64,000 bases of DNA. Origin: Azolla caroliniana (taxonomy: Eukaryota > Polypodiophyta). The stretch lies in NCBI GenBank assembly GCA_043228905.1, contig JBHGNT010000009.1, positions 13,144,001 to 13,208,000 of the forward strand. Reading direction: 5' to 3'. Position numbers and translations under genes: made by a program. The notes beneath the pieces were generated by a model. It ran no database searches and was not told where the DNA came from. It was given only the letters and a program-made list of their open reading frames with translations. Position 1 is the first letter of the stretch. Every line of letters starts with the position of its first letter. Of this stretch, positions 32,387 through 43,454 are shown in pieces.

Positions 32387-33171
32387 CTCCCCCTCAAGCT
32401 CAACTTGAGGTTCCCCTTGCTCCGCCAGATCTACGCTCCAGTTCCTTCTGGCTTCACGCCTCGCTCGCGCTCCTCGACCCGTTCGATTCCGCGCGCTTCG
32501 ACCCTTTCGGTCCGCTTGTCTGCTCATTCGGCCCTTCTCAGCTCCCTTGTTGTCGCGGTGTCGACGCGTCCTTCGCTGCCCTTTTCTCCGCATGGCCTTC
32601 AGTTGATTCGGTATATCCGAATCGAACATACCGATTGAATCGAACTCTTCCGATTCAATTTCACTCTCATCCGAATTGGCTGTCTCTAATTTGTGCTCAA
32701 TCTTCAAGCCCTTGACAACATCCGACCACGTCTTAGTCTTGGCCTTATCTCCCCCTATTTCGGCTGTCCTCGGCTCCTTCTTATGCTTACGGCCCTTGCT
32801 TCCGTCGTCGGCTTCTTCAGCCGGTTCGAAGTCAAATTCTCCATCCGACTCCACATCTTGGTCACTTCCGTCGTGATGCTTACCTCCGCTCCTTTCATGC
32901 TCCCCCTGTTCTTCCTTTCTCCCCCTCAAGTTCGGCGTGTTGAGGTGACGCAACCCAAACGCACCCAAGAAATGTCGTAACTTGTCGAGACCAAGAGGTT
33001 TTGTGAAGAATTTGCCGATCAGTCGAAACATGCACCAATTTGACTTCTCCTGAAAGGACACACTCACAAACAAAATGGTAATGTACCTCAATGTGCTTGG
33101 TCCGAGTGTGGAACACAGGGTTTTTTGTAAGGTGGATACTACTGAGGTTCTCGCAATAGATCGTCGTCGGA
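32387..33171 (-). pseudogene. Copia RNase H end plus long charged C-terminal tail
   Basis: RNase H motifs YCENLSSIHLTKN and RTKHIEVHYHF are followed, after a frameshift, by FTKPLGLDKL...LGAFGLRHLNTPNLRG, where Copia pol normally ends. Here the frame runs on for about 190 residues: acidic (SDQDVESDGEFDFEPAEEADD), then strongly basic (RRKGQRRTRRHRD... GRGARARREARR), ending VELEGEC beside the polypurine tract. A homologous tail occurs at 56677-57155. Confidence 0.75.
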
Positions 33172-33959
33172 TCAGACACCTTTACCTGCAGATCTCATAA
33201 TAGCCGTTTCAGCCAAATGACTTCGCACGCAACGATAGTCACCCCTCGATATTCGGCCTCCGTGCTGGACAGTGCTACTGTCGGCTGCTTTTTTTCTGCT
33301 CCACGCGATCGCCGCACTTCCTAACGAGAAGGCGTATCCGGATGTGGATTTACGATCACTAGCGTTGCCGGCCCAATCGACATCCGTGTAGCTGACTAAC
33401 TGTTCGGCTACGCCTACGCGATATAGCAATGCCATGTCTTTCGTGCCACTTACATATCGCAATATCCTTTGCGCGCATTGAAGATGTTCGGTCATAGGCT
33501 GCGACATGAATTGACTGATTAGGCCGACTAGATAACTAAGATCCGGCCGAGTAATCGTCAGATAGATAAGGCTGCTGACAAATTGTCGGAACCGTGTCGA
33601 GTCGCACGCCTTTCCCGAATCTCGGCGAAGCTTTACGTTTCTGTCCAGAGGGGTTGAGATGGGCTTAAAATTTGCCATCCCGAACTTGAAGAGCATATTC
33701 AGAGCGTAATGACGCTGACTGATCAATATGCCTTCAGGGTTGCGGATCACTTCGATCTCGAGGAAGTAATGAAGGTCTCCGAGATCCTTCATTTTGAATG
33801 ATGCCGCAAGTTGAGACTTTACGCGGCGGATTTCTTCTAGATCCGCACCGGTGATGACTAAATCATCAATATACAATAGAAGGCTTACCGGGTCATGTCG
33901 ACTTGGCCGAACAAATAATGAAGAGTCAGACTTCGATGTCGAAAAATCCATCCTACGCA
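33172..33959 (-). pseudogene. Copia RT C-terminal half and RNase H start
   Basis: Contains SLLLYIDDLVITG (catalytic YIDD), LGDLHYFLEIEV, RPDLSYLVGLISQF, LRYVSGTKDMALLY and DVDWAGNASDRKSTSGYAF. Open over about 260 codons, then frameshifted. Its upstream part lies beyond the Gypsy insertion at 33960-34984. Confidence 0.9.
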
Positions 33960-34039
33960 TGTTAGGAATAGTACTAAAACAAAGAGAGAATTAGTGCTAG
34001 GGAAGGGAAGTACTATTAGTACTAAGAGGAGGAAAGAGA

Positions 34040-34075
<36 letters not shown>

Positions 34076-34288
34076 GATAACAGATGATATATTATAGTAA
34101 GAGTAAGTACAAGATGTCTATGAGGCTTAAGACTGGCGTTGAACCAATTTGGTTCAAAATAATGCCTAGTGCCTTCTTTTATAGTGTTCTCAGGAGTAAT
34201 TCTGAATGTTCCAGAGGAATCTGGAATATACATTAATTTCCTATAGTAAAACTTAAATGAAAATAAAATCCTACATATTACAATAGAT

Positions 34289-34345
34289 GGTATAATGGTT
34301 AAGAGCTCGACCCATATAACATAAGGTCATGGGTTCGAGTCTTGC
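34289..34345 (+). other. tRNA-like segment in Gypsy LTR
   Basis: GGTATAATGGTTAAGAGC resembles a tRNA D-arm/A box and GGGTTCGAGTC a T-loop/B box, with tRNA-like spacing of about 35 bp. The segment is repeated in the partial LTR at 34915-34972 and, weaker, in the host Gypsy LTR (about 23131-23186). The T-stem pairs poorly, so it is unlikely to be a working tRNA gene. Confidence 0.4.
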
Positions 34346-34357
34346 CATATTATGACA

Positions 34358-34770
34358 CCATCTCCCCCTTAAGACGATGAGTGGAACGAGTCGGCATTGA
34401 TTGCGGATTGGGTTTGTCTGGATACTTTCGGTGGAACTCAGCAAGAAGATCCTGAGCATTGGCGACATGCTCGACGGGTTCCCAAGTACGTTTGCTCGAA
34501 CTATAGCCGAGCCAATTGACCAAATAATAAAGTTTGTTGCCAACAAGTTTGGAATCGAGGACGACAACAACTTCATACTCTGGGCTGGCTTCCAACTCAA
34601 GCGGGGGCGGTGGTGGTGTAACACGATCGGGAATAGTGTTTGCTTTATAAGGTTCAAGAAGAGAGCTATGGAAAACCGGAGGGAGATCAAGGCAGAACGT
34701 GACATCATTAACCTTACTAGTAATACGGAAAGGACCGAGTCGTCGATAATCCAACTTGTCACACAGTTTG
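34358..34770 (-). pseudogene. Gypsy integrase tail with chromodomain
   Basis: The chromodomain aromatic and GY/TWEP signature is intact in sequence. Chromodomains of this type are thought to guide integration to heterochromatin. All upstream pol is deleted. Confidence 0.85.
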
Positions 34771-34984
34771 AACCAATTTGGTTCAAAATTGCCTAGTGCC
34801 TTTTTTTATAGTGTTCTTAGGAGTAATCCTGAATGTTCTAGAGAAATTTGGAATATATATTAATTTCCTATAGCAAAACTTAAATGAAAATAATATCCTA
34901 CGTATTACAATAGATGGTATAATGGTTAAGAGCTCGACCCATATAACATAAGGTCATGGGTTCGAGTCTTGCCATATTATGACA

Positions 34985-35764
34985 ATGTATTTGTTGCATA
35001 ATCTTCGCGTTCCAGGCTCGCGGGGCTTGCTTAAGTCCGTACAATGACTTCCTCAGTCGGCAAACTCTCGAGGTGTTTCGTTCAAATAGAAATCTGAGGG
35101 GTTGTATCATGTACACCTGTTCGTCAGGCTCACCTTGCAGGAACGCATTCTTTACATCAAGGTGCAGGAACACATTCTTTACATCCATCTGATGTAAGTG
35201 CCACCCCTTCACCGTAGCTACTGCAAGCAAGACACGGACAGTCGTCATCTTCGCGACCGGCACAAACGTCTCATCGTAGTCCATGCCGTGCTTCTGCGCG
35301 TAGCCTTTTGCTACTAAACGGGCCTTGTAGCGGTTGATAGAGCCGTCCGTGTTGTGTTTCACTTTATACACCCACCGACACCCGATCGGCTTCACACCCT
35401 TCGGTGCGTCAACCAGGTCCCATGTCTCGTTCTGTGTTAAGGCGCGCATCTCTTCCTCCATCGTGACACGCCAATTTGCGTCTCTCGGTGCTTCTGCGTA
35501 GCTCTCCGGCTCACGCACTTCCACCACTCGCGTCATATACGCATAATGGTGCGCCATGTATTCATTATACCCGTACCTTTTTACGGGGTTCTTTTGGCGG
35601 GTAGATCGGCGTAAATCGTGATTACTCGATTTAACGACCTTGTCGGCCGATTTTGACCTCTTTCGCAGAGGATTCTTTACGATCGGCGATCGGCTCGATG
35701 TCAGATTCGCTTTGAACTGACTCGGCGCTGCCGAAATCGTACTCTGACATTTTCTTCTTGCCAT
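34985..35764 (-). pseudogene. Copia RT N-terminal half
   Basis: Frame reads RRSTRQKNPVKRYGYNEYM (linker), WRVTMEEEMRALTQNETWDLVDAP, GCRWVYKVKHNTDGSINRYKARLVAKGYAQ, HLHQMDVKNVFLH and LYGLKQAPRAWNAKI before the Gypsy insertion. HLDVKNAFLQG directly after HQMDVKNVFLH looks like a small tandem duplication of the metal-binding region. Confidence 0.9.
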
Positions 35765-37272
35765 TCTCCTTGCGCGTAAACTATCTCCTCGGTTCTTTAC
35801 ACGGGGACATCACGGCTGAGTCTCCACTAGTTGCCATCTCATCATCTGGTTGGCCATCTTGGCCCAACCTTTCATTCGGCCCGCTAAGCTGAAATGAGAT
35901 CGAACTCTCTCAGAGCTCCGACATCCTCATCATGCGGAGGCAATTCAGCCTCGCTGATCTCTTCTTCAGAAATCGGAATGGAGTCTTGAGGTACTGGAGG
36001 TGAAGGCAAGTACCACGAAGCAGACTCGTCGAACACGACGTCGCGGCTTACTCATACTTCCTTTGTTCGAGGGTTATAACACTGATACCCAATCTGCTCA
36101 TTTGAATAGCTAACCAAGATACATTTCTCAGCTTTAGCATCTAGTTTCCTCCTTTTCTCCTTTGGCATGTGCACATACACGATGCTGCCGAAAATCCTCA
36201 AGTGTGCGAAGTTCGGCTTCTTCCCGAAATACAGCTCATGTGGCGACACTCCATTAGCAGAAGTCTGATTCTGTAGGTAGACAGTCGTCTTCACGGCTTC
36301 AGCCCAATAGAATTTCGGCATATGCTTCTCTTCAAGCATTGCCCTAACCGCTTCTTCAATCGTCCAGTTCTTCCGCTCGGCCACGCTGTTTTGCTGCGGC
36401 GTGTATCTACATGAGAATTTGCGTCGCATTCCCTCCTTCTTTAGATAACATGTGAACTAGTTGGAGAAGTACTCCTTCCCACCATTGGACCTTATGCATT
36501 TGATCTTACGCCCCATTTCCCTTTCCGCAAGGCTCTTCACATTCAGGAAACATGCGAAGACTTCGCTCTTCTTCTCAATCATGCATGCCCACATGTGCCG
36601 AGTGAAGTCATCGATGAAGGTTACAAAGTAACGGCTTCCATCGAGAATCACATTCTGTGCCGGACCCCACACATCCGAATGGATCAAATCCAGCGGACTT
36701 CGACTACGATTACGCTCATTGGGGAATGGAAGTCGGTGTTGTTTTCCCATCTGACAGGCTTCACAGACTTGGGCATTACGGCCCTGAAATTTCGGCAATC
36801 CGAACATGATGTTCTTCGTCTGCATTTCACGAAGCCGTGGGAAATTTACGTGGCCGAACCTCTTGTGCCACAAGTCGATATCCGATTCGACCTTTTGTCC
36901 TTTTGCGTACAACGTGGTTCCGACTTGATTAGTGTTGAGGATAAACATCCTCCCTTCACGGCACCCTTGCGCGATCACTTTGCCTTCCTCTTCTATGAAG
37001 GAGCCGAGGTGCATGAATCAAACTTGCATACCTTGGTCGACGATCTGACCGACCGACACCAGGTTCTTGGTTATTGTCGGGACGTGCATCACGTTCATTA
37101 GCTTCCCTTTCGGCCCGACGTGGCTGAGGGGAACTTCACCGACATGTTCGATGGTATGAGGAGTGTCGTCTCCCGTTTTGACCACTCCTTTCTTTTCCGA
37201 CTTCTCCAAGTACGAGAACCATTCCTCGTGACTCGTCATATGATTTGATGCTCCGGAATCGACATACCACAC
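35765..37272 (-). pseudogene. Copia protease-integrase region
   Basis: From high to low coordinates: protease WYVDSGASNHMTSHEEWF, a GAG-preintegrase block LWHKRFGHVNFPRL... CEACQMGKQHRLPFP, and the integrase core LIHSDVWGPAQ, DDFTRHMW, IRSNGGKEY, YTPQQNSVAERKN. Broken by stops between 36430 and 36457 and around 37017. Confidence 0.88.
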
Positions 37273-37312
37273 TTAGCTTGATTTCGAGGTGTTCACGGAC
37301 ATTGAGTTGGCC

Positions 37313-38260
37313 TTATGCTTCATTACGAAGGTAGGGCCCATTCCATTTCTGGCTCGTTCTGAGCCTTCCGCGTAGTGCGACTTCTGACGCCTTCCTGCGT
37401 CTCTTCCGCTCGATCCAGCTTTGTCTGAATCGACTTATTTCTTCCAGCACTCGCTCTCCTTGTGGCCTTTCTTGCCACAATACCAACATTCCGACGCGGC
37501 TTCTCTTGTCATCTTTCGGCACTGCCATGACTCCCCTGCTTCCGGAGGGTTCGGGTTTGCTTCCGACATCTCTATTATGCCATCCATTCTTCTCTTTTCG
37601 GCCGCCTCCATTGCGCGCCGATCCGCCTCGTTCACCACGACCACGGGGCCTATCATCCTCTGTGTAGAGCATCTTGCCATCGGTGTGCGCACTCGTTGAT
37701 GCACCCTCCTGGTTTTCTTCTACGAGCAACATTGACTAAAGCTCGAAAAACGAAGGCGTATTCTCCCTCGTGCAAACTGTTGTTTGGAAAGCTCCGAACT
37801 TAGACGCTAACCCGCCAAGACAAACCTGCACCATCTCGTCCTCCTCGACGTTCACGTTGACAGAGGCGAGTGAATCGCAAATTTCTTTGATCATGGTGGT
37901 GTAGTCAGCCACCGACATATCTTGTTGTCATACATTGCTCAACTCTTGCCTGAGTTGAAGCTTCATGGCTGTAGTGCTTGCGGCGAAGAGCTTTTTGAGA
38001 TTTGCCCACGCGTCCTTTGGCGTCTTAGCATCCCAAATATAGCTCAATAGTTGGTCGCTCACACAAGATGCAAAGCAGTAGAGAACTCTGCTTGCCGCTT
38101 GTTCCCAAGCCGAATCAGGTGCCACATCATTAGCTCCTTCTACATAATTCTAGTAGCCGTGACCGAGCAGGTACTAGTGCATCTTGTACGAGCAAGATGC
38201 GTAGTTGCTCCTATCGAGCTTCTCAATCGGTAGCGAGCTTCCCATACCTCTATCCATATT
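37313..38260 (-). pseudogene. Copia gag
   Basis: Gag pieces WEQAASRVLYCFASCVSDQLLSYI, LKKLFAASTTAMKLQLRQELSNV, MSVADYTTMIKEICDSL and the CCHC knuckle CWYCGKKGHKESEC are present across two or more frames. Confidence 0.85.
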
Positions 38261-38331
38261 GTTCAACTCTGTTTAGTTGCAAGCTTTTATTGTCGGCTGC
38301 AGAGGACTTCAACCCTCGCGCTCTGCTACCA

Positions 38332-38729
38332 TGTAAAAGTTGTGCGGAAGCGTGTGCGTAAACGCAAAGTAGTTCAGTAAACACAGAAAACACAGAGATG
38401 GAGAGGGAGAGGGAGAGACAGAGACAGAGCGACACTATGGATCAAATTCAAAATAATTCTCAGTTCTGTACATACTTCGTGCTCAGTGAGCACCTTATAT
38501 ATAAGCCTTGACAATCGGGCTGACACAAGTACTGATAGTACTTGAATGCTCATAAATGAGTCGACTACACAAACTCCCAAAATTATTCCTTTATGAGGAA
38601 TAACTCTCTAACAGCCTCTTCGGTTTTCACACCGATGCGGCCCTGTTGTGCATACTTTTTCACGCACCCAATCTACGCACTAGGTTACGCTGCGGACTTC
38701 GCACCGAATGTTGAGCTTGTCTCTCAACA
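38332..38729 (-). repeat. 5' LTR of nested Copia
   Basis: 398 bp, partner of 31985-32386. The tRNA-Met-type primer site lies at its left edge. Confidence 0.92.
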
Positions 38730-38734
38730 CAAAT

Positions 38735-38860
38735 TCTAATGAAGTTGTGGAACATGTGATACTAGTGCATCCAATTTTTGTATAGAGGGTATATTTGGAT
38801 AGTTTCAAGAAGATTCTACAAGTGGAATGCGCGATACTTCCACTTGTGAACGCGAACGTG
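38735..38860. repeat. Right end of the DNA transposon with TIR and subterminal hairpin
   Basis: The TIR occupies 38827-38860. ACAAGTGGAA (38818-38827) and TTCCACTTGT (38838-38847) form a perfect 10-bp inverted repeat with a 10-bp loop across the TIR inner edge. With the copies at 24950 and 25250 this motif occurs four times near the two ends. Confidence 0.8.
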
Positions 38861-39197
38861 ATCAACACGTTTGTTTCAATAATAAATGGTTTTTGTGGAT
38901 CAACATGAGCTAGAATAGAGGCTGATGTAAATGCTTTCTTGAGATCCACAAAAGCAGTAGTGTCGCACCGATCGTGGAGTCTGCCATTCTAACACCATTT
39001 GGACCTTAGTTGGATCCATAGAGATTCCTTCAAAGGAGATGACATAGCCTAGGTATATGGTTAGATAGATGTCATTTGCCATGTACTAAAAAATGTTGGT
39101 GCATTGGTGAGCCCAAATGACATAACTATATACTCAAATGCCTGTATCGGGTGTGTAAAGCTCTCTTCCACTTATCTCCCGATTGAATTTGTATGAG
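38861..39197 (-). pseudogene. Gypsy RT middle fragment
   Basis: Minus-strand frames show YLGYVISFEGISMDPTKVQMVLEWQTP and LKKAFTSASILAHVDPQKPF, standard Gypsy RT-to-RNase H sequence, degenerate with shifts. Continues into 24936 on one side and 55447 on the other. Confidence 0.85.
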
Positions 39198-39202
39198 GTT
39201 AT

Positions 39203-39770
39203 TGTAGCCAACAATGCTCAGCCACAAACGAGTCTCAATCACAATGGAAGAGAAAAACTAGAATAGGAATAAAGATTAATGCGCGTACACACAAAATGGG
39301 TCGACATAGGATATTAACATGGAAACCCTAATCGGGGAAAACCATGGGAGTTCTCTAACTCTGAATAGAATCACTATAGAGGAGGGGTACAACAGAATGA
39401 GACTCAGAGGCAATGACCTCGAGCTCTGTATCTTCGCCAAATGGCAGTTACAGTAGAAGCAGCTTTATGTGTGTGTGTGTCTCTCTCTATCTGTACAACG
39501 ATAATGATAGCAACGATTATAATGATGATCTACACGTAACAATATTGCCCTAGTTATATTTATACTTATATAAGTTTGGGGCTATTTACAAATATGACCT
39601 CAACGGTCACTTTTGAACATATTTACTAATATGTTCCTATTTGCTGGTTCATACCGAATCCGGCTGCACTCCTTTTGGACCCATCCGGTCTAGTTCCTTT
39701 CTTCATATTGTTTGATCTGGCTTGTCCAATTCTCATCTGGATCCCATCTGGAGGGACCTGTTTCCCAACA
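39203..39770 (-). repeat. 3' LTR of the large Copia
   Basis: 568 bp, GTGT/CTCT microsatellite near 39468-39490. Partner of 54846-55441, clearly diverged. Confidence 0.9.
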
Positions 39771-39780
39771 AACTCCCCCT

Positions 39781-39998
39781 TCACTCCAGCATGCGATGTC
39801 TTGTTAGTCCGATCTGTCTCCGGCACACGTCCAACTTGTCGATTGACAACACCTTGGTTAGCATGTCTGACCCATTTTCCTTCGTATGGATCTCCATCAG
39901 CGAAAACTCTTTATCTTCTACCTTCTCCCGGAGCCAGTGATATCTCCTTTGGATGTGCTTGGTCCGGGAATGGTAGGCCGCGTTCTTCGCGAGGTGGA
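39781..39998 (-). pseudogene. Copia RNase H C-terminal fragment
   Basis: HLAKNAAYHSRTKHIQRRYHWLREKV and LTKVLSIDKLDVCRRQIGL are the end of Copia RNase H. Interrupted at 39999 by the Gypsy LTR; its other half resumes at 50599. Confidence 0.88.
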
Positions 39999-40455
39999 TG
40001 TTACTCCTAAGGGCCGGGCAATAGCCTAACACAGGGTGTCTACGGAAGACACTTCCCCAAAGGGTGCTATGGTGAGGTAACTTAGACTAATGATTGATCA
40101 GAACTTTATCGGCTACTTAAGCAACATAGCATGAATCTTAATACACGCGTAAGATAGGAAGTGATAGCACAGAATGGTAATCAATACACAGATAAGAAAA
40201 TAGAGCTTTATTAATTATCCGTCATGATTTACAATGTAATCGGGCCCTTTTATAGATCACCGGCTATGCACACAAAACGGTGCCAACCGGCACACTGATA
40301 TGAACCGGTCCGGATCCAGATCGGCATACCAATTCCGGTCCGTCCATTCACTTCTCAAAATATACTTAATTACTAACTATTCTAATAACAGCTTCCGATA
40401 ATTCCTTTCCTTTCACATTTTGGACTATCCTCCACTCCTTGTCAGCTGGCTAACA
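39999..40455 (-). repeat. 3' LTR of the large Gypsy
   Basis: 457 bp. A TATA box (CTATAAAAGGGCCC on the minus strand) lies at about 40242-40255. The other LTR is shorter by about 60 bp. Confidence 0.88.
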
Positions 40456-41287
40456 CATGGCATGCCCATGGGACAGTACCTTGTACGTCGAATCCCACTA
40501 TCCGGCCTTCAATCCTCGTCCAAAATATCCAGAATGCTCTAATCGAGGGCTCTAAGGGTTCTTCGGAAAGCTAATCGGACTAGTGTTGCTGTTGATGTTG
40601 TTGTTGTTGCTGCTCCGTTCGCTGTTGTTGTTGCTTCTACTGTTGCGCGATCTCCGGCTCTTTTGGGCATTGCTCTTGCAGCTGCGCAATTTCCGACTCT
40701 TCTGTTCGGCTCCCGGTGCTGGCGGTTGTTGCAGATATTCCTCCCTTGGCTGCTCCTCCTGAGTTAAATCCGGTTGGCTTGTCTCAGCCTTGCCTCTGTT
40801 CGCCTTTGCTCAGACGATGGCTCTTCATCACTGAGATTGATTGTTTCCGTGCTCTTCGTCACCTATTGCCGTAGCCTCTCCTTTTCGTAACTTTCAAACC
40901 GGATTTGGTTATCTAGCCGATCATCGTCCAGTTGTGCTACTAGTTGTCGGACCACTGCGATCTGTTCATCAGCCAGTGCTACGAAGTCATCTGCCTATTC
41001 ATCTTTCATGGAAGCAAAGTCTTCCTTTTCTATCTTATAGAACTCATCTCCTTCCCTTTGCTGGTTTTCTGCGTCCGCCCTCAGCAACTGTAGCTCGGTA
41101 GCATGCTTCGCCCATTTCGACCACCATAATACTGAGTTGTCTTCAATCAAACGTTTCGTTCAATTCTTCCATGCTTGTACAATGCACTCATCTTTGATTT
41201 GTCTTCAGCGGCCTGCCGTTCATCTTTCAATTGTTTGATTAGGTTCGTAGTTACCACCTCCTGGTCCTTGTAGCACACCAGTTGATT
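40456..41287 (-). other. Gypsy region between extra ORF and 3' LTR
   Basis: Glutamine-codon-rich (GTTGTTGTTGCTG runs at about 40580-40640, CAACAGC on the minus strand) and probably the eroded end of the 3' ORF. No clean frame was seen. Confidence 0.45.
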
Positions 41288-43454
41288 CTAATAAGTTGTC
41301 TGCACTCTTTGTAAGACCATGGTGGCGCGTTCCGCATGATGTTGCTTCTGGAGTTCTAGGCGTTCTTGCGCCGCTTCAGCTCGTATGGTTTCCTTCTCAA
41401 CCCGTTCTTCCGCTAGTGCCATCTCTGCCCGTTGCACTTCGTTTCGGAGCTCGAACATCTTCTCCTGCTGCTGGTCGCTGTCGGTGATGAGCTTCTTGTA
41501 TTCCATCTCGACATGTTTATAATCCCGGTGCAGGCGATCAAAATCGTCAGTTTTCTGCTTCAGCTTCTGATTGATTTGGCGGCGAGCTAAGTCTTCCCTA
41601 TCCTTTTGCTGTCGAAGCTCTTCTTTGAGCCTTTCTATCTCTGTTTCCACCATCCTTCGGAGTTTATCCTTCTCTTGCAACAATTTTTCTTTCTCTTCCT
41701 TAAGCTGGTCATAGGCTTGGTGTCCCTTCCGTAGGCTTTCTTCTGCTTGGCAAAGGTTGTCGGCAGTCTTTCGTTGTTCTTCCTCCGCCGCCAATTTTAA
41801 TTCTTTCCCTGACCCATAATGCTTCTTGTGCGGCCAGGTCTTCTTTGAGAATGTCAAGCTCTTGAGCTTGCGCTGTAATTGTTTCCGGGATTGTTTTTGT
41901 CACCGGGGTCGTATGATTATGTATAGTTGTCGGCGTTACGTTATTCTGTACATGTACCGGAGCCACCGGTTCTTGTTCCTGGGGTCCTGTTATGACCATC
42001 TTAGCCAATTCTTTTTCCAAGCTCCGGATCCTTGACCGGGCCTTCTCTAGTTCTCCGGTTGTGGCTACCAACCGGTACAATTGTGCTTTGTCTTCTGCTT
42101 CCATATAATGGACTACTCCGGCTATTTGCTCACCGATCCACCGCAACCATTGGCTGTCGGTGCCTTGTTGGTGTGTCCGTGCGGAGGTTTGGCCGATTTT
42201 TGCACTTGCTAATGGCTGATCTTGTTTGGTTACGTCGATTGGCAACTCTGGCTCCAGTTGGTTACCACTTGGCAGTTCCGGCTCTAGTTGTGCCTCAGTT
42301 GGCCGTTCCAGCTCTGGTTGGTCCTGGTGTGCTGGTGGTGTAGACAACTGAATCACCGGCTCGTGAATCACAGGTCTTGTTATATCATGACTTGCCGGCG
42401 TAGGCTGCTGCGCAAGGAATTTTGTGACCGGTTCTGTTCGAACCGGTTCCGATTCCACCCTTGGCTCTGGGCAATCAGTGCGGGGTATCAACGTCCTATC
42501 CTTCCCTGGACCCGATTGCTCCCCGACATGGTCTGCAGTGCGCTTCTTCTGGCGCCGCTAGAGGTGCTCACTGGGCTCCTCCGCCGTTTCCTTCTCTTGA
42601 GTCCCAAGATTGATTTTCATTGCGAAGGGCTCTTGCTCCTGTGGACCTAGCCGGCGCAACGTAATCTTTATTGGCCGTGCCGGTGTTTCCTCTTGCATTT
42701 TTGCCTAGTTAGGCCGCTTTTTCGCCGTTTTTTCAGTGTCGGCCTCCTTCCCTTTGGTTGCCTTAGCAGCCAATAGCTACTGCCGTTTTGAAGCCATTTT
42801 GGGGGTTCCTTCGGTTGATCTCCCCCACTTCTTCGACGTGATGGGCTCCACTGGTGGTGCTAACAGTGTGAGCCATTGCGCCATCGCCGCCCATATTTTC
42901 CTACCATCCTTCCCTCTTACCAGGTTGATGGCCGTGCGCAATCCGTCGGCGATCAACACCGACTAGTCCACCTGTATACCCTCATATGTGGCTATAATTA
43001 AACCGGCTTTGTTCCTAGGCATTGCTGGGGGTCGAGGGTACACATGGCCAAACTCGTGGAGTACACGAGCAATCTCTCGGAATAAGCCATCCTCGCCGCC
43101 TTGTGTGCGATATGCCTTGCTGGCTAGAGAGTACTCACCAAAGTATTTCGTGAGCTGCTTTGGGGTAGGGTTGTCTATGGTGGAGATGACGCCTTCGGGT
43201 AGACCCGCCAGGGCACGGATGGCCTCCTCTGTGATTACTTCGGTGTCGATGTCTTTAACAACCTTTGCCGCCTCTCTGTGTGGTGGTGCCTCCATGATCC
43301 TCAAGAAACCTTCCAATCCGTGTTGCTTCAACCACTTCTTGGCTACCTCAAAGGGCGCCATGCAGTCCATTTCTCCTTCTGAGTCGGTGGTTGCTGGTGA
43401 GGTAGGTGCGTTAGTGGGCTCTCGGTGCTCACATCTGATTATCTTGAATCGCAT
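41288..43454 (-). pseudogene. Extra ORF downstream of Gypsy integrase, coiled-coil C terminus
   Basis: Starts MRFKIIRCEHREP at 43454 and stays in one frame, with several in-frame stops (first near 42962), to about 41800, then shifts by one base into a long coiled coil (KLAAEEEQRKTADNL... QQEKMFELRNEVQRAEMALAEERVEKE, 41288-41800). N-terminal part: VAKKWLKQHGLEGFLRIM and TPKQLTKYFGEYSLASKAYRTQGGEDGLF; the middle is Pro/Glu-rich. The position fits the env-like or extra ORF of Athila/Tat elements, but no membrane segment or envelope feature was seen. Function unknown. Confidence 0.65.

Larger units (their letters stand above)
33960..34984 (-). mobile_element. Deleted Gypsy copy with chromodomain, inside Copia RT
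   Basis: A complete LTR (33960-34357, TGTTAGG to ATGACA), a polypurine tract, about 410 bp of pol end, then only the last 214 bp of the other LTR (34771-34984). The interior encodes the integrase C terminus (DYRRLGPFRITSKVNDVTF) and a chromodomain (EYEVVVVLDSKLVGNKLYYLVNWLGY... TWEPVEH). It interrupts Copia RT and belongs to the same family as the host Gypsy at 22747. The target duplication is decayed (3 of 5 bases). Confidence 0.85.
31985..38729 (-). mobile_element. Copia element nested in the DNA transposon
   Basis: LTRs 31985-32386 and 38332-38729 (TGTAAAAG to CAACA), with perfect 5-bp target duplication CAAAT (31980-31984, 38730-38734). The primer site beside the right LTR reads TGGTAGCAGAGC (minus), fitting tRNA-Met; a polypurine tract lies beside the left LTR (32387-32394). 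Gag, protease, integrase, RT and RNase H are all recognisable but broken, and RT is split by a deleted Gypsy copy at 33960-34984. Same family as the copies at 56286-62473 and 62474 onward. Confidence 0.93.
24937..38860. mobile_element. TIR DNA transposon with transposase-like gene, palindrome array and ParB-methyltransferase gene
   Basis: Terminal inverted repeats of 34 bp (24937-24970 and 38827-38860) match at 31 positions around GTTCGCGTTCACAAGTGGAA. Removing the nested Copia leaves about 7.2 kb. The flanks show a decayed 8-bp target duplication (TCCAACAA left, ATCAACAC right); removing one copy restores normal spacing of the interrupted Gypsy RNase H motif. Cargo: a DUF7869-like protein (-), an array of nine palindromes, and a BAH-like/ParB-like/methyltransferase gene (+). 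Neither gene is intact. I cannot name the superfamily. Comparable logic, DNA transposons carrying base-modifying enzymes, is known for fungal KDZ elements with TET/JBP genes. Confidence 0.78.

Noticed and set aside
32344-32980. Plus-strand ORFs of 66-123 codons in the Copia tail region
   Set aside because: They are antisense shadows of the conserved minus-strand charged tail.
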